From: Bacteroidota bacterium
Lineage (GTDB): Bacteria; Bacteroidota; Bacteroidia; Chitinophagales; Chitinophagaceae
DNA length: 64,000 nt
Direction: 5' to 3'
Assembly: GCA_028875875.1 (NCBI GenBank)
Contig: JAGWUV010000010.1
Span: 30,873-94,872 of the forward strand
The translations under genes were made by a program, and so were the position numbers. Of the stretch, positions 18,776 to 30,251 are shown piece by piece (position 1 is the first letter of the stretch; each line of letters opens with the position of its first letter). The notes beneath the pieces were generated by a model. The model did no database searches, had not been told where the DNA came from, and was given only the letters and a program-made list of their open reading frames with translations.

Positions 18776-20209
18776 TTGTTTAGTTTCAGTACAATAAAAG
18801 ATTATCAGGCACAATTGAGTGAAGGAACAACCAGCTGTGTAGAGGCTGTGCAATACTATTTGCAAGCGATTGCTGCTCACCAATATTTAAATGCCTATCT
18901 CGAGGTTTTTGAAGAAGAAGCATTGCAAAGAGCGGAGGCACTGGATTCTCTTAGAAAAGGTGGTGCTTCCATGGGAAAGTTGCATGGTGTGGTGGTTGCG
19001 TTGAAAGATGTTATTTGCTATAAAGGTCATCAGGTTTCCGCAGCATCAAAAATATTGGAAGGATTTACATCCATATACAATGCTACGGCTGTAGAAAAGT
19101 TGTTGGCTGAAGGGGCGATCTTAATTGGCAGAAATAACTGCGATGAATTTGCAATGGGTAGCACCAATGAAAATTCTGCTTTTGGTGCTGTGAAGAATGG
19201 GATTGACCCATCAAAAGTACCTGGTGGGTCTTCCGGAGGTTCTGCCGTTGCAGTGCAGGCTGGTTTATGTATGATAAGCCTGGGAAGTGATACCGGAGGG
19301 TCTGTTCGACAGCCCGCTGATTTTTGCGGTATTGTGGGATTAAAGCCGACTTACGGAAGAATTTCACGCTATGGTTTAATTGCTTATGCTTCCTCTTTCG
19401 ACCAGATAGGTATTTTTTCCCAAACCGTTGATGATGCTGCGCTGGTTCTTGAAGTGATTGCCGGCGCTGATGATTTTGACAGCACAGTTGCCCGGCAACC
19501 TGTAGAAATGTATTCATCCCAATTGGATACTTCCAAAAAATATAAGATTGCTTATTTCAGGCAAGCGTTGGAACATCCCGGACTGGATACTGAGATGGCA
19601 GCTTCTATTCAATCTTATATTAAAGAACTCCAATCGAAAGGGTATACAGTTGAGGCTGTTGACTTTGATTTACTGAATTACATCGTACCGGCTTATTATG
19701 TCTTGACTACGGCAGAGGCTTCGAGTAATTTATCACGCTATGATGGTATCAAATACGGCTACCGTGCCGCATTGAGCAAGGAGGATGATCTTACCGAATT
19801 GTACAAGCAAACCAGGAGTGAAGGTTTTGGAAAAGAAGTGCAAAGGCGAATTTTATTGGGTACGTTTGTTTTGAGTGCCGGTTATTACGATGCTTATTTT
19901 ACAAAAGCGCAGCAGGTTCGTAGAAAACTGGTAGATACCACACATAAAATATTCAGTAATTATGATGCGATTATAGCGCCAACAGTTCCTTCCACAGCCT
20001 TTAAATTAGGAGAGAAGAATAACGATCCCGTTGAAATGTTTCTCGCCGATATTTATACAGTATATGCTAATCTTGTTGGTATCCCGGGTATTTCTGTTCC
20101 CTTGTTTAAACACAGTAATGGAATGCCTTTCGGTTTGCAGATCATGACGTCTCATTTTGATGAAGTATCTTTGCTGGCTCTTTCCAGGCAGCTCATGGCT
20201 AATCATTAA
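18776..20209 (+). CDS. gatA: Aspartyl/glutamyl-tRNA amidotransferase subunit A (TTG start)
   Basis: Amidase subunit of GatCAB, which turns Glu-tRNA-Gln or Asp-tRNA-Asn into the amidated form. The 477-residue protein has the amidase signature with the Ser-cisSer-Lys triad K77, S152 and S176 (ALKDV, GGSSGGS, SDTGGSVRQP), each two positions below the classical numbering. The start must be the TTG at 18776: an in-frame TAG lies two codons upstream and the next ATG is about 65 codons inside the amidase fold. gatB and gatC are not in the window. Confidence 0.95.
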   Translation: MFSFSTIKDYQAQLSEGTTSCVEAVQYYLQAIAAHQYLNAYLEVFEEEALQRAEALDSLRKGGASMGKLHGVVVALKDVICYKGHQVSAASKILEGFTSIYNATAVEKLLAEGAILIGRNNCDEFAMGSTNENSAFGAVKNGIDPSKVPGGSSGGSAVAVQAGLCMISLGSDTGGSVRQPADFCGIVGLKPTYGRISRYGLIAYASSFDQIGIFSQTVDDAALVLEVIAGADDFDSTVARQPVEMYSSQLDTSKKYKIAYFRQALEHPGLDTEMAASIQSYIKELQSKGYTVEAVDFDLLNYIVPAYYVLTTAEASSNLSRYDGIKYGYRAALSKEDDLTELYKQTRSEGFGKEVQRRILLGTFVLSAGYYDAYFTKAQQVRRKLVDTTHKIFSNYDAIIAPTVPSTAFKLGEKNNDPVEMFLADIYTVYANLVGIPGISVPLFKHSNGMPFGLQIMTSHFDEVSLLALSRQLMANH

Positions 20210-20261
20210 TCCTTTTGGGGGTTGTTTAAGGTAATGAGTTAGGCAAATAAAAAGTGCAGTA

Positions 20262-21311
20262 ATGAGGAGAATGAATTTTAATAACATAACGGAACGATTC
20301 AAAGGCAGACTTGCATTCTTTGCTGTGTTTTCATTTATTGCTTTATCGGTTACTGCGCAACGTACAGATATCATCAGCGATACACTGAATGATAAATCAG
20401 ATTTTAAAAGTTTAATTACCGATAAATCTTTCAATACCATTGGTAAGGTAGTGGTTACTCAGCTAAATCCGCAAGCTATATCTTTTGTACAGGAATACAT
20501 TCGCAAACAAGGGAAAGAACTGGAGCGTATGAAGGTTTGGGGCAAACCTTATTTTGATCTGTATGATAATATCCTAACACAATATGGTATCCCCAAAGAA
20601 ATGAAATACCTGAGTGTGATTGAGAGTCATTTGCAATCTAACCTGGTTTCGTGGGCAGGTGCTGTAGGGCCCTGGCAGTTGATGGATTACGAGGCAAAAC
20701 GATTTGGTTTGCATACGGGTAGATATGCTGATGATAGAACTGATTTTTATAAAAGTACATACGTTGCCGCCCGATTATTAAAAGAATTATACGATGAGTT
20801 TGGAGATTGGTTGCTGGTAATCGCTGCTTATAACGGAGGACCGGGTCGTGTAAAGCGGGCGATTGAAAGAACACATAGCAGGGATTTTTGGAAGCTACAG
20901 TATTTTCTTCCGGAAGAAACACGTAACCATGTTAAAAAATTTATTGGAACACATTATGTTTTTGAAGGTGCAGGAGGAATAACTACCATGACGGCAGAGG
21001 AAACAGCAGCATACATGGAGGCTCAAAAACATAATGAGCCTTCTCAACTTTCTGACGACGAAAAGCATAGTACTGTTGTTGAAGAAGTTTGCGGCAGGTT
21101 TAATTCGCTTATTCTGAGTAATAACCTCATGATGGACATCCAGCAGTTTAATAAATGGAACCCCGGATTTGACAAAGCAATGGCAGAAGGTAAGAAATAC
21201 CAGCTTCGTTTGGCGAAAGATAAAATGCAATTGTTCGAAGCGAGGAAGAACGAGATACTCATGCAGTCTATCCACTACTTATTAGAAGGCGCTACTGCTG
21301 CATCAAGATAA
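20262..21311 (+). CDS. Lytic transglycosylase (MltD-like)
   Basis: A 349-residue exported muramidase. After a signal peptide (about 1-33) comes a family-1 SLT domain: YLSVIESHLQSNLVSW with the catalytic Glu121, GAVGPWQLM and AAYNGGPGRVKRAI. It cleaves the MurNAc-GlcNAc bond with formation of the 1,6-anhydro product. The C-terminal part (about 260-340) resembles the linker of MltD-like proteins, including a degenerate LysM-like stretch (FNSLILSNNLMMDIQQFNKWNPGF). Its 3' end overlaps that of the convergent pabB by 9 bp. Confidence 0.88.
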   Translation: MRRMNFNNITERFKGRLAFFAVFSFIALSVTAQRTDIISDTLNDKSDFKSLITDKSFNTIGKVVVTQLNPQAISFVQEYIRKQGKELERMKVWGKPYFDLYDNILTQYGIPKEMKYLSVIESHLQSNLVSWAGAVGPWQLMDYEAKRFGLHTGRYADDRTDFYKSTYVAARLLKELYDEFGDWLLVIAAYNGGPGRVKRAIERTHSRDFWKLQYFLPEETRNHVKKFIGTHYVFEGAGGITTMTAEETAAYMEAQKHNEPSQLSDDEKHSTVVEEVCGRFNSLILSNNLMMDIQQFNKWNPGFDKAMAEGKKYQLRLAKDKMQLFEARKNEILMQSIHYLLEGATAASR

Positions 21312-22583
21312 TGCTTTCATCATTGCTTTTGCTTTCAGTAAACATTCTTCATATTCTTTCTCAGCATCACTGTTATAAGTAATACCACTACCTACCATTG
21401 ATGAAAGATATTTCTTATTATCGTTATAGAAAATGCTTCTGATCACCACGTTAAAGTCAAAGTCTTTCTCTGGAGTGATGTAGCCGATGCAACCTGAGTA
21501 GATACCTCTTTTACTGCGTTCATAGAGTTCCGTTAATTCCATCACTTTTCGTTTAGGAGCTCCTGTCATAGAACCCATCGGGAAAGTGGCATAAAGTATA
21601 TCAACAAGATCAATATTTTCTTTCAATGTACCCTTAATAGTAGAGATCATCTGGTGTACCTGCGGAAAGCTGTAAATGCCAAATAATTCTTCTACACGAA
21701 CTGATCCTTCTTTACAGATCTTACTGAGATCATTTCTTACAAGATCAACGATCATCACATTTTCACTTCTTTCTTTTTCACTTTGCAATAAAGCGGTTTT
21801 CAATTCTTCATCTTGCAAACTGTTGTAAAGGTTCCTTTTGCAGGTTCCTTTAATGGGTTGTGAGATGATAGTACTACCTTTCTTTTGCAGGTAGCGCTCA
21901 GGGCTAGCGCATAAAGCATACATAGTATTGATCTTATAGAATGCTGCAAATGGTGCCGGAGATAGTTCGGATAGGCGACGATAAGTAGCAATGGGATCGA
22001 TACCACTGTTTAACTGGTAAAATTCCTGGCAATAATTTATTTCGTAACAATCACCCCGCAGGATATGTTCTTTGAGTTGCCGGATGGCATACAGGTATTC
22101 TTCTTTTGAAATACGTGCTTGTAATGTTATGGACGATTGATATTGGGAAGTTGTAATGTGTGTTTGTTGTATTTCGTTGAAAACAGCTTCAGGCTTGTTA
22201 TGTAGGCATGAAATTGTTATGTATGTATCAGTAAGATTAATTACCGTTTCCGGCTGAAAAAGAAAAAGATCTGGGAATCCTATGCCATCAGTATGTGTGG
22301 AGGATAGCGGCTCTATATGATTTTTAAAATCGTAAGAAATGTGTCCAAAAATCCAGTCGTTTTGTTGTGCTAACCATTTTTTAAAAGCAGTACGACTAAA
22401 CTGACTTGTATTGTAAATATTGGCGGCACCTACAGCTAGTAAGCATTCAATCTGATTGTAAGAAGAATAATAATGATGATTATCTAAAAAAGCACAAATG
22501 TTGAACCGGTTGGCCCAGCTCAACATTTGCATTTTGGATTGCTGAAAATCCCTGATTATAAATTGTTCAGTAATTCGTTTCAC
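21303..22583 (-). CDS. pabB: Aminodeoxychorismate synthase component I
   Basis: Chorismate-utilising enzyme of folate synthesis, 426 residues. The C-terminal chorismate-binding domain has ISQPIKGTCKR; the lysine in PIKGT is typical of PabB, whereas anthranilate synthases have PIAGT. ENVMIVDLVRNDLSKIC, FPMGSMTGAPKRKVMELI-like and YSGCIGYI complete the family signature. The N-terminal region is shorter and more diverged than in TrpE. It lies 14 bp downstream of the acidic-protein gene on the same strand and overlaps the transglycosylase gene tail-to-tail. Confidence 0.88.
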   Translation of the reverse strand: MKRITEQFIIRDFQQSKMQMLSWANRFNICAFLDNHHYYSSYNQIECLLAVGAANIYNTSQFSRTAFKKWLAQQNDWIFGHISYDFKNHIEPLSSTHTDGIGFPDLFLFQPETVINLTDTYITISCLHNKPEAVFNEIQQTHITTSQYQSSITLQARISKEEYLYAIRQLKEHILRGDCYEINYCQEFYQLNSGIDPIATYRRLSELSPAPFAAFYKINTMYALCASPERYLQKKGSTIISQPIKGTCKRNLYNSLQDEELKTALLQSEKERSENVMIVDLVRNDLSKICKEGSVRVEELFGIYSFPQVHQMISTIKGTLKENIDLVDILYATFPMGSMTGAPKRKVMELTELYERSKRGIYSGCIGYITPEKDFDFNVVIRSIFYNDNKKYLSSMVGSGITYNSDAEKEYEECLLKAKAMMKALS

Positions 22584-22597
22584 TTCGGAACAGATGA

Positions 22598-23038
22598 TTA
22601 GAAATCATCGTCATCATCAAATTCATCCTTATCATCAAAAAGATCGAATTCTTTGAAGTCTTCATCTAATTTAAAATCATCCTCTTCGTCTTCACCTTTT
22701 TTCTTTCCACCGGTAGACGCTTTTTTACCTTTTGATTTTGGTAAATCAAATTCATCAAAGTCGGGATCCCAATCATCTTCATCCTCAACCTTCTCCCAGT
22801 CATCTGCTTCTTCTTCATCATCAAGGTCTTCATCATCATCGTCTTCAGACTTAATTTTTTTCGATGAAGCTTTTGCACCTGCTTTTTTTGCAGATGTTAC
22901 ATCGTCATCATCTTCTATGTCATCGTCATCATCTTCTAACTGTTTCTTTGATTTTGAAGATGGTTTCTTTACTGCATCATCATCGGATGCTCCTTGTTTG
23001 GGTGTAATTTTTTTTCCCTTATCAGATTTTGCTGCCAT
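22598..23038 (-). CDS. Highly acidic low-complexity protein
   Basis: A 146-residue protein with a short basic N-terminus (MAAKSDKGKKITPK) and then runs of Asp and Glu interrupted by Lys/Ser stretches, ending in DDKDEFDDDDDF. It has no recognisable fold and is predicted to be disordered. The codon-rich GAT/GAA bias makes the opposite strand look like a Ser-rich frame, which is a shadow. The N-terminal Lys-rich and C-terminal acidic layout recalls the delta subunit of RNA polymerase or nucleic-acid mimics, but there is no sequence homology that I can see. It is 91 bp downstream of purA's stop-side neighbour spacing and likely co-transcribed with pabB. Confidence 0.7.
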   Translation of the reverse strand: MAAKSDKGKKITPKQGASDDDAVKKPSSKSKKQLEDDDDDIEDDDDVTSAKKAGAKASSKKIKSEDDDDEDLDDEEEADDWEKVEDEDDWDPDFDEFDLPKSKGKKASTGGKKKGEDEEDDFKLDEDFKEFDLFDDKDEFDDDDDF

Positions 23039-23129
23039 AGGTTTCCAATAAGTTTATGACGTAAAATTTCAACGCATTTCTATATTATCCAAAAAAAATG
23101 CGTTCTTTTTTTTAGTTAAATTTAAGCTT

Positions 23130-24398
<1,269 letters not shown>

Positions 24399-24410
24399 TT
24401 ATTGATGCCG

Positions 24411-24418
24411 CAAATGTA
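24411..24418 (-). promoter_or_regulatory. -7 element before purA
   Basis: Minus strand TACATTTG, 18 nt upstream of the purA ATG. No good -33 element was seen at the usual spacing. Confidence 0.45.
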
Positions 24419-24470
24419 AGCGTAGAATTGGATGAAAACCATGGATGCAAGAAATTGAGTAAAATAAATT

Positions 24471-26735
24471 TTATTTGTTCTCTTCTGCATCAAACCTGTC
24501 AACGGTTTGAATGCCTTGTAAAGATTTTAAACGTTGTACTAATTCTTCCAATTCTTCCTTATCGTGTACATATACTTTTACGGAACCCTGGAAGAGGCCT
24601 TCACTCGATTCGATGGTGAGTGCAGCAATATTTATTTTCATTTCACCGCTGATGATATGTGTGATCTTGTGAATTACACCAACATCATCCAGCCCAACAA
24701 TTTTCAAACCAGTAAGGAATGATATCTCTTTATTTTTTGCCCATTTTGTTTTTACAATTCTATGTCCGTAATTGGCCAGTAACTGGGCTGCATTCGGGCA
24801 ATTGGTACGGTGAATAATTAATCCTTTCCCGGTACTTACAAAACCAAATACATCATCTCCCGGAATCGGGTTGCAGCATTTGGCCAGCGTGTACATGATC
24901 TTATCGCTGCTTTCGCCGAAAATGATCAGTTCACTATCTTTTTTAGGAATTGTTTTCTGATGGTTATCGGCAGCATGGTTGTGTTCAATTACTACCGGCT
25001 TGGGCTTGGGTGGTTCCAGCCTGTCGCCTAATACATGAAAGTCTTTCAGCTCTTTTAAGTCAATACTTTTGATCGCAATTTTATACAGCAGGTCCAGTTG
25101 TGAAGGGAGTTTGTAGAAATGCACGATCTCCTCAATATTACCAGGTGTAAATGCTGCACCCATTCCTTCAATTTTTCGTTGAAGAATGTATTTGCCATCA
25201 TCGGCAATTTTTCTTTTTTCTTCACGCAGGGCGTCTTTTATTTTATTTTTCGCCTTGGCCGTAACAACGATACTGAGCCAGTCTTCTGAAGGTTTTTGTT
25301 TATGACTGGTAATGATCTCAACCTGGTCGCCACTTCTCAATTTATGACTGATAGGTACCAGTTTATGGTGTACTTTGGCGCCAATACATTTTGTGCCAAT
25401 GGCAGAGTGGATGGCAAAAGCAAAATCAAGTGCCGTGCTGCCGGTTGGCAACATTTTTACTTCCCCTTTAGGTGTGTACACATAAATTTCTTCTGCCAGG
25501 AAAGAGGTCTTAAAATCCTGCAGGAAGTCGATACCATCTGTTGTAGGCGTAGCCAATACTTCGCGTATTTGTCCAAACCATTTATCAAAACGGTCTTCCT
25601 CACCCGTACCTTCCTTGTATTTATAGTGAGCAGCCAAACCTTTCTCAGCAATTTCATTCATACGCTTGGTGCGGATCTGTACTTCCACCCATTTTCCCTG
25701 CGGGCCCATTACTGTGGTATGTAAAGCCTCGTAGCCATTGCTTTTCGGATTACTGAGCCAATCCCGCAAACGTTCGGGAGAGGGATTATATTCATCTGTG
25801 ATCAGTGAATACACTTTCCAGCAATCTTCTTTTTCTTTTTCGGGAGGAGAATTAAGGATGATACGGATGGCAAATAGGTCGTACACTTCTTCAAACGTAA
25901 CCCCTTTTTTCTTTATCTTATTCCAGATGGAATGGATGCTTTTGGGCCTGCCATAAATTTCGAAATCAAACTCACCTGCAGTTAATTTTTCCTTCAGCGG
26001 TTTGATGAATTCGTTGATGTAGCGGGTACGTTCCCTCTTTGTTTCTGCCAGCTTCCGGGCAATATCGCGGTAGGCTTCGGGTTCCATGTATTTCATGGAA
26101 AGGTCTTCCAGCTCGGTTTTAATACTGTACAAACCCATACGATGGGCCAGTGGAGCATATACCCAAACAGTTTCGGAGGATATCTTCAACTGTTTTTCAC
26201 GTTTCATGCTATCCAGGGTTCTCATGTTATGCAACCGGTCGGCCAGCTTTATCAAAATAACCCTTGGGTCATCGGTAAGGGTTAATAAAATCTTTTTAAA
26301 ATTTTCTGCCTGTTGTGATGTGTTGTTATCAATAACATTGGCAATTTTGGTAAGCCCGTCTACTATTTTGGCAATCTCGGTGCCAAATTCCCTTTCAATA
26401 TCTTCCAGTGTAATATCAGTGTCTTCAACCGTATCGTGCAACAAAGCACAAATAGTGCTTCGTACACCCAATCCAATTTCTTCAATACAAATCTGTGCTA
26501 CTGCTATGGGGTGTAGAATATATGGTTCGCCACTTTTGCGCCGCATGGTTTTATGGGCTTCGGCGGCCATTTCAAAAGCATGACGCACCAATTCCTTATC
26601 GCCTTTTTTTAATTTGGGGCGAAGGCTTCTGAGTAATGCCCTGTACTGCCTGATGATTTCTTTTTTCTCTTGTTCTTCATTCAATGTATACCGGGGCGTA
26701 ACTATTTCTTGTACACTTTCTTGCTCTGAGGTCAT
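24471..26735 (-). CDS. Bifunctional (p)ppGpp synthetase/hydrolase
   Basis: Stringent-response enzyme of the Rel/SpoT long class, 754 residues. Order: HD hydrolase domain with YILHPIAVAQI and ALLHDTVEDTD (HD and ED intact), RelA/SpoT synthetase domain with GRPKSIHSIWNKIKKKG and DLFAIRIIL, TGS domain (IYVYTPKGEVKMLPTGSTALDFAF), a zinc-finger-like region with AKCCNPIPGDD and a C-terminal ACT domain (LKIVGLDDVGVIHKIT). Since both catalytic parts keep their motifs it is probably bifunctional. The minus-strand octamer TATATTCG at 26743-26750 is a possible -7 element. Confidence 0.95.
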   Translation of the reverse strand: MTSEQESVQEIVTPRYTLNEEQEKKEIIRQYRALLRSLRPKLKKGDKELVRHAFEMAAEAHKTMRRKSGEPYILHPIAVAQICIEEIGLGVRSTICALLHDTVEDTDITLEDIEREFGTEIAKIVDGLTKIANVIDNNTSQQAENFKKILLTLTDDPRVILIKLADRLHNMRTLDSMKREKQLKISSETVWVYAPLAHRMGLYSIKTELEDLSMKYMEPEAYRDIARKLAETKRERTRYINEFIKPLKEKLTAGEFDFEIYGRPKSIHSIWNKIKKKGVTFEEVYDLFAIRIILNSPPEKEKEDCWKVYSLITDEYNPSPERLRDWLSNPKSNGYEALHTTVMGPQGKWVEVQIRTKRMNEIAEKGLAAHYKYKEGTGEEDRFDKWFGQIREVLATPTTDGIDFLQDFKTSFLAEEIYVYTPKGEVKMLPTGSTALDFAFAIHSAIGTKCIGAKVHHKLVPISHKLRSGDQVEIITSHKQKPSEDWLSIVVTAKAKNKIKDALREEKRKIADDGKYILQRKIEGMGAAFTPGNIEEIVHFYKLPSQLDLLYKIAIKSIDLKELKDFHVLGDRLEPPKPKPVVIEHNHAADNHQKTIPKKDSELIIFGESSDKIMYTLAKCCNPIPGDDVFGFVSTGKGLIIHRTNCPNAAQLLANYGHRIVKTKWAKNKEISFLTGLKIVGLDDVGVIHKITHIISGEMKINIAALTIESSEGLFQGSVKVYVHDKEELEELVQRLKSLQGIQTVDRFDAEENK

Positions 26736-26839
26736 AGGTTTACGAATATAACTTAATCCGTTGATTTAACAGTTGATGATGATTTTCGATTCAAGATTAA
26801 TTTTCCATAATCGGAAAACATCGGCAAGGCATAGTTGTT

Positions 26840-26847
26840 TACATTTG
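26840..26847 (+). promoter_or_regulatory. -7 element before the ABC exporter
   Basis: TACATTTG, perfect to TAnnTTTG, 9 nt before the ATG at 26857. It argues for that start instead of an in-frame ATG at 26773 upstream of the element. Confidence 0.5.
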
Positions 26848-26856
26848 CTATTTACC

Positions 26857-28692
26857 ATGAGTGATACTGTAAAGAAAAAGATTTTCGACTTTTCGCTGCT
26901 GCGAAGGGTTTTCTATTTTGTAAGACCGTACAAAAAATTTTTTTACGGCAGTTTGGTATTAGCCATCCTGATGGCGGCATTTGCACCTGTGAGACCTTAT
27001 TTGATACAGCTTACTGTTGATAAGTCTACAGGGAAAAATATTCATATCCCCGGCTGGCTGCACACTTTATTGGGGAATAGGATTGATAACGATGTTATCT
27101 ATTTCATAGTAGCTGTTACCATTTTCCAGGTGATTTTTCTGCTGGTGGAAACTACTGTTCGGTTTACTTTCACGTTTATTACGGCCTCGCTTGGGCAAAG
27201 TGTAGTGAAAGACCTGCGGGTGAAAGTATACGATAAGATTGTTAGTTTAAATCTTTCCCAATTTGATAAAACACCCATTGGTACTTTAACTACAAGAACC
27301 ATTAATGACATTGAAAGCATCAATGATATTTTCAGTGATGGATTGATTCCTATTGTAGCAGATCTGCTTACTATTATTATCACCCTGGTTACGATGTTTT
27401 GGATGGATTGGAAATTAACCCTTATTGCGTTGATCCCTTTTCCATTCCTTATCATTGCTACCTACTATTTTAAAGAAAGTGTAAACAAGAGCTTTATCCG
27501 TGTTAGAAATGCAGTGGCAGCGCTGAATGCATTTGTTCAGGAGCATATTACCGGGATGCATGTGGTACAGGCTTTTGCTGCCGAAGAAAAAGAGATCGGC
27601 CGTTTTAAGCAGATTAATAAGGAACACCGAAATGCCAATATCAAAGCCATTTTTGCGTACAGTGTGTTCTTCCCGATTGTAGAGATCATATTGGCGATCA
27701 GTACAGCGCTGATTGTATGGTATGTAGCTAACCTGGCTATTGCCGATCCTTCAGATAAGATCAATTTTTCAGGAAAGATTGTGGCGTTCATTATGTTCAT
27801 GAACCAGATATTCAGGCCTTTACGGGTAATTGCCGATAAGTTTAATGTGCTGCAAATGGGCATGGTAGCGGCGGAAAGAGTGTTCAAAGTATTAGATAAT
27901 GAAGATGTTACTGATAAAAAAGGAACATACAAGCCGCAAAAGATGGCTGGTGCCATTTCTTTCGATCATGTGTGGTTTGCCTATAACGCTGAACAATTTG
28001 TATTGAAGGATATTGATTTCGAGGTAGCTCCCGGCCAAACAATAGCGCTGGTAGGTCATACCGGTAGCGGAAAAACTTCCATCATTAGTTTGATGAACAG
28101 GTTATACCACATTCAAAAAGGTAAAATAGCTATTGATGGGGTGGATATTGAAGAATATGATCTCGATTTGTTGAGAAAAAATATTGGCGTGGTATTGCAG
28201 GATGTGTTTCTATTCTCCGGTTCTGTGATGGACAATATTACTTTGCGTAACCCTGAAATATCCGGGGAGCAGGCTATTGAAGCAGCCAAAATGATCGGAA
28301 TGCATGATTTTATTATGCAGTTACCGGGTGGCTACGATTATAATGTAATGGAAAGGGGTAGTACATTAAGCCTTGGCCAGCGGCAGCTCATTTCTTTTAT
28401 CAGGGCATTACTATACAATCCTTCTATTCTCATCCTGGATGAAGCAACCTCTTCCATAGATACCGAAAGCGAACTGCTGATACAGAAAGCTATCGACACT
28501 TTAATTGCCGGAAGAACGTCCATCGTAATCGCTCACAGGCTGTCTACCATTCGCAAAGCGAGTAAAATTATCGTGTTAGATAAAGGAGAGATTAAAGAAA
28601 TGGGCAATCATGAAGAACTTTTAAGCCAGGGCGGTTTTTATGCCAGGTTGCATGAAATGCAGTTCGACAGCCAAAAATCGGTGTTGGCTTAG
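26857..28692 (+). CDS. ABC exporter, permease-ATPase fusion (MsbA-like)
   Basis: Half-size exporter of 611 residues from the start chosen at 26857. Six membrane helices (about 20-315) precede a nucleotide-binding domain with Walker A GHTGSGKTS, Q-loop VVLQDVFLFSG, signature STLSLGQRQL (LSLGQ in place of LSGGQ, common in this subfamily), Walker B ILILDEATSSID and H-loop IVIAHRLST. It acts as a dimer in the inner membrane; lipid or drug export is likely, the substrate is unknown. The promoter -7 element lies inside the longer possible frame, which excludes the ATG at 26773. Confidence 0.9.
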   Translation: MSDTVKKKIFDFSLLRRVFYFVRPYKKFFYGSLVLAILMAAFAPVRPYLIQLTVDKSTGKNIHIPGWLHTLLGNRIDNDVIYFIVAVTIFQVIFLLVETTVRFTFTFITASLGQSVVKDLRVKVYDKIVSLNLSQFDKTPIGTLTTRTINDIESINDIFSDGLIPIVADLLTIIITLVTMFWMDWKLTLIALIPFPFLIIATYYFKESVNKSFIRVRNAVAALNAFVQEHITGMHVVQAFAAEEKEIGRFKQINKEHRNANIKAIFAYSVFFPIVEIILAISTALIVWYVANLAIADPSDKINFSGKIVAFIMFMNQIFRPLRVIADKFNVLQMGMVAAERVFKVLDNEDVTDKKGTYKPQKMAGAISFDHVWFAYNAEQFVLKDIDFEVAPGQTIALVGHTGSGKTSIISLMNRLYHIQKGKIAIDGVDIEEYDLDLLRKNIGVVLQDVFLFSGSVMDNITLRNPEISGEQAIEAAKMIGMHDFIMQLPGGYDYNVMERGSTLSLGQRQLISFIRALLYNPSILILDEATSSIDTESELLIQKAIDTLIAGRTSIVIAHRLSTIRKASKIIVLDKGEIKEMGNHEELLSQGGFYARLHEMQFDSQKSVLA

Positions 28693-28799
28693 ATCGCTAT
28701 TAGCTTGGAAAAGACAGGTTGTCTCGATGGTCAAAGGAACGTTCTAACTTTTTTTTAATTTTCCGATTTCGTTTTTTCATTTTCCAGCCCCCATACCCC

Positions 28800-28807
28800 T
28801 ATCTTTG
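28800..28807 (+). promoter_or_regulatory. -7 element of the atp operon
   Basis: TATCTTTG, 20 nt upstream of the atpB ATG. No clear -33 element. Confidence 0.55.
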
Positions 28808-28827
28808 CGCAAAATTTCGGAACAGAT

Positions 28828-29946
28828 ATGGCCTCAAGAAGCATAAAATCTTTACTGGTAGCGGGTTTCAGCATATTAGCATTGTGTTTTTCACAGGGCG
28901 TGTTAGCACAGCAATCTGAAGCAGAAGGAGTCTCCAAACCTGCTGAAAGTAAAGAAGAGGCTTTGGATCCCGGTAAATTACTCATGGAGCACATTCTTGA
29001 TGCCCATGAATTTCATTTTATTTCTTACAAAAGCGCCGATGGGCAGGAGCATGAAATAGCTATTCCTTTGCCTGTAATTGTGTACACTAAAGAAAAAGGC
29101 TTTAGTGTATTCATGTCTTCCCGCTTTGAACATGGCCATACTACTTATAATGGTTTTGGATTGTTTGAGGGAAAGATCAAAGCTGTGGATGATGCCGGTA
29201 AAGAACTGGAAGATGTAAAAGTATATGATCTTTCAATGACAAGAAACGTGGTTCAGATGATACTTGCTTTGGCTGTATTGGTTTGGATTATGACCAGTGT
29301 TGCTTCCAAATACAAGAAAAACGGGGCAAACTCAGCACCTACAGGTATGCAAAATGCAATGGAGCCTGTAATTACTTTCATTCGCGATGAAGTAGGTAAG
29401 AGTAACCTTGGACATAAATATGAAAAATACATGCCTTACTTGCTAACGGTATTTTTCTTTATCCTCATCAATAACCTCTTCGGGTTGATACCGGGATCTG
29501 CTAACGTAACAGGAAACATTGCATTTACCGCAGTGTTAGGTGTTATTTCTTTCGTTGTTATCATGTTCAGTACTAACGGTCATTTCTGGGGTCACATTTT
29601 TAATCCTCCTGTTCCAGGCTTCGTAAAACCTATCCTCGTAGTGGTAGAATTCCTGAGTATCTTCACTAAGCCCTTTGCGTTAATCATTCGTTTGTTTGCC
29701 AATATGGTGGCTGGTCACATGATCATCACTTGTTTGATCATGTTAATCTTCATTTTCGGAGGAATGGCAGCAGCAGCGGGTTATGGGTTCTCTCCTTTAT
29801 CATTAGCATTTACAATATTTATATACATGATTGAAGTATTGGTAGCGTTTATTCAGGCTTTCATCTTTACAAACCTCACCGCCGTATTCATTGGTCAGGC
29901 TTTTGAAGGAGAGCATCATGATGAACATGCCCATGCTACGCATTAA
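28828..29946 (+). CDS. atpB: ATP synthase F0 subunit a
   Basis: Proton-channel subunit of F0, 372 residues. A signal-like N-terminus and a long periplasmic extension (about 25-125) are typical of Bacteroidota AtpB and absent in E. coli. The conserved helices follow: LFGLIPGSANVTGN, then KPFALIIRLFANMVAGH with the essential Arg, and the final LVAFIQAFIFTNLTAVFIGQ. It ends in a His-rich tail. First gene of atpB-E-F-H-A. Confidence 0.96.
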   Translation: MASRSIKSLLVAGFSILALCFSQGVLAQQSEAEGVSKPAESKEEALDPGKLLMEHILDAHEFHFISYKSADGQEHEIAIPLPVIVYTKEKGFSVFMSSRFEHGHTTYNGFGLFEGKIKAVDDAGKELEDVKVYDLSMTRNVVQMILALAVLVWIMTSVASKYKKNGANSAPTGMQNAMEPVITFIRDEVGKSNLGHKYEKYMPYLLTVFFFILINNLFGLIPGSANVTGNIAFTAVLGVISFVVIMFSTNGHFWGHIFNPPVPGFVKPILVVVEFLSIFTKPFALIIRLFANMVAGHMIITCLIMLIFIFGGMAAAAGYGFSPLSLAFTIFIYMIEVLVAFIQAFIFTNLTAVFIGQAFEGEHHDEHAHATH

Positions 29947-29967
29947 TTAATTAACCTTTTTCATTAA

Positions 29968-30231
<264 letters not shown>

Positions 30232-30251
30232 GATGAAATCCCAACAAAAAA

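Noticed and set aside
22653..23051. Ser-rich reading frame on the plus strand
   Set aside because: It is the complement of the GAT/GAA-rich acidic gene and has no features of its own.
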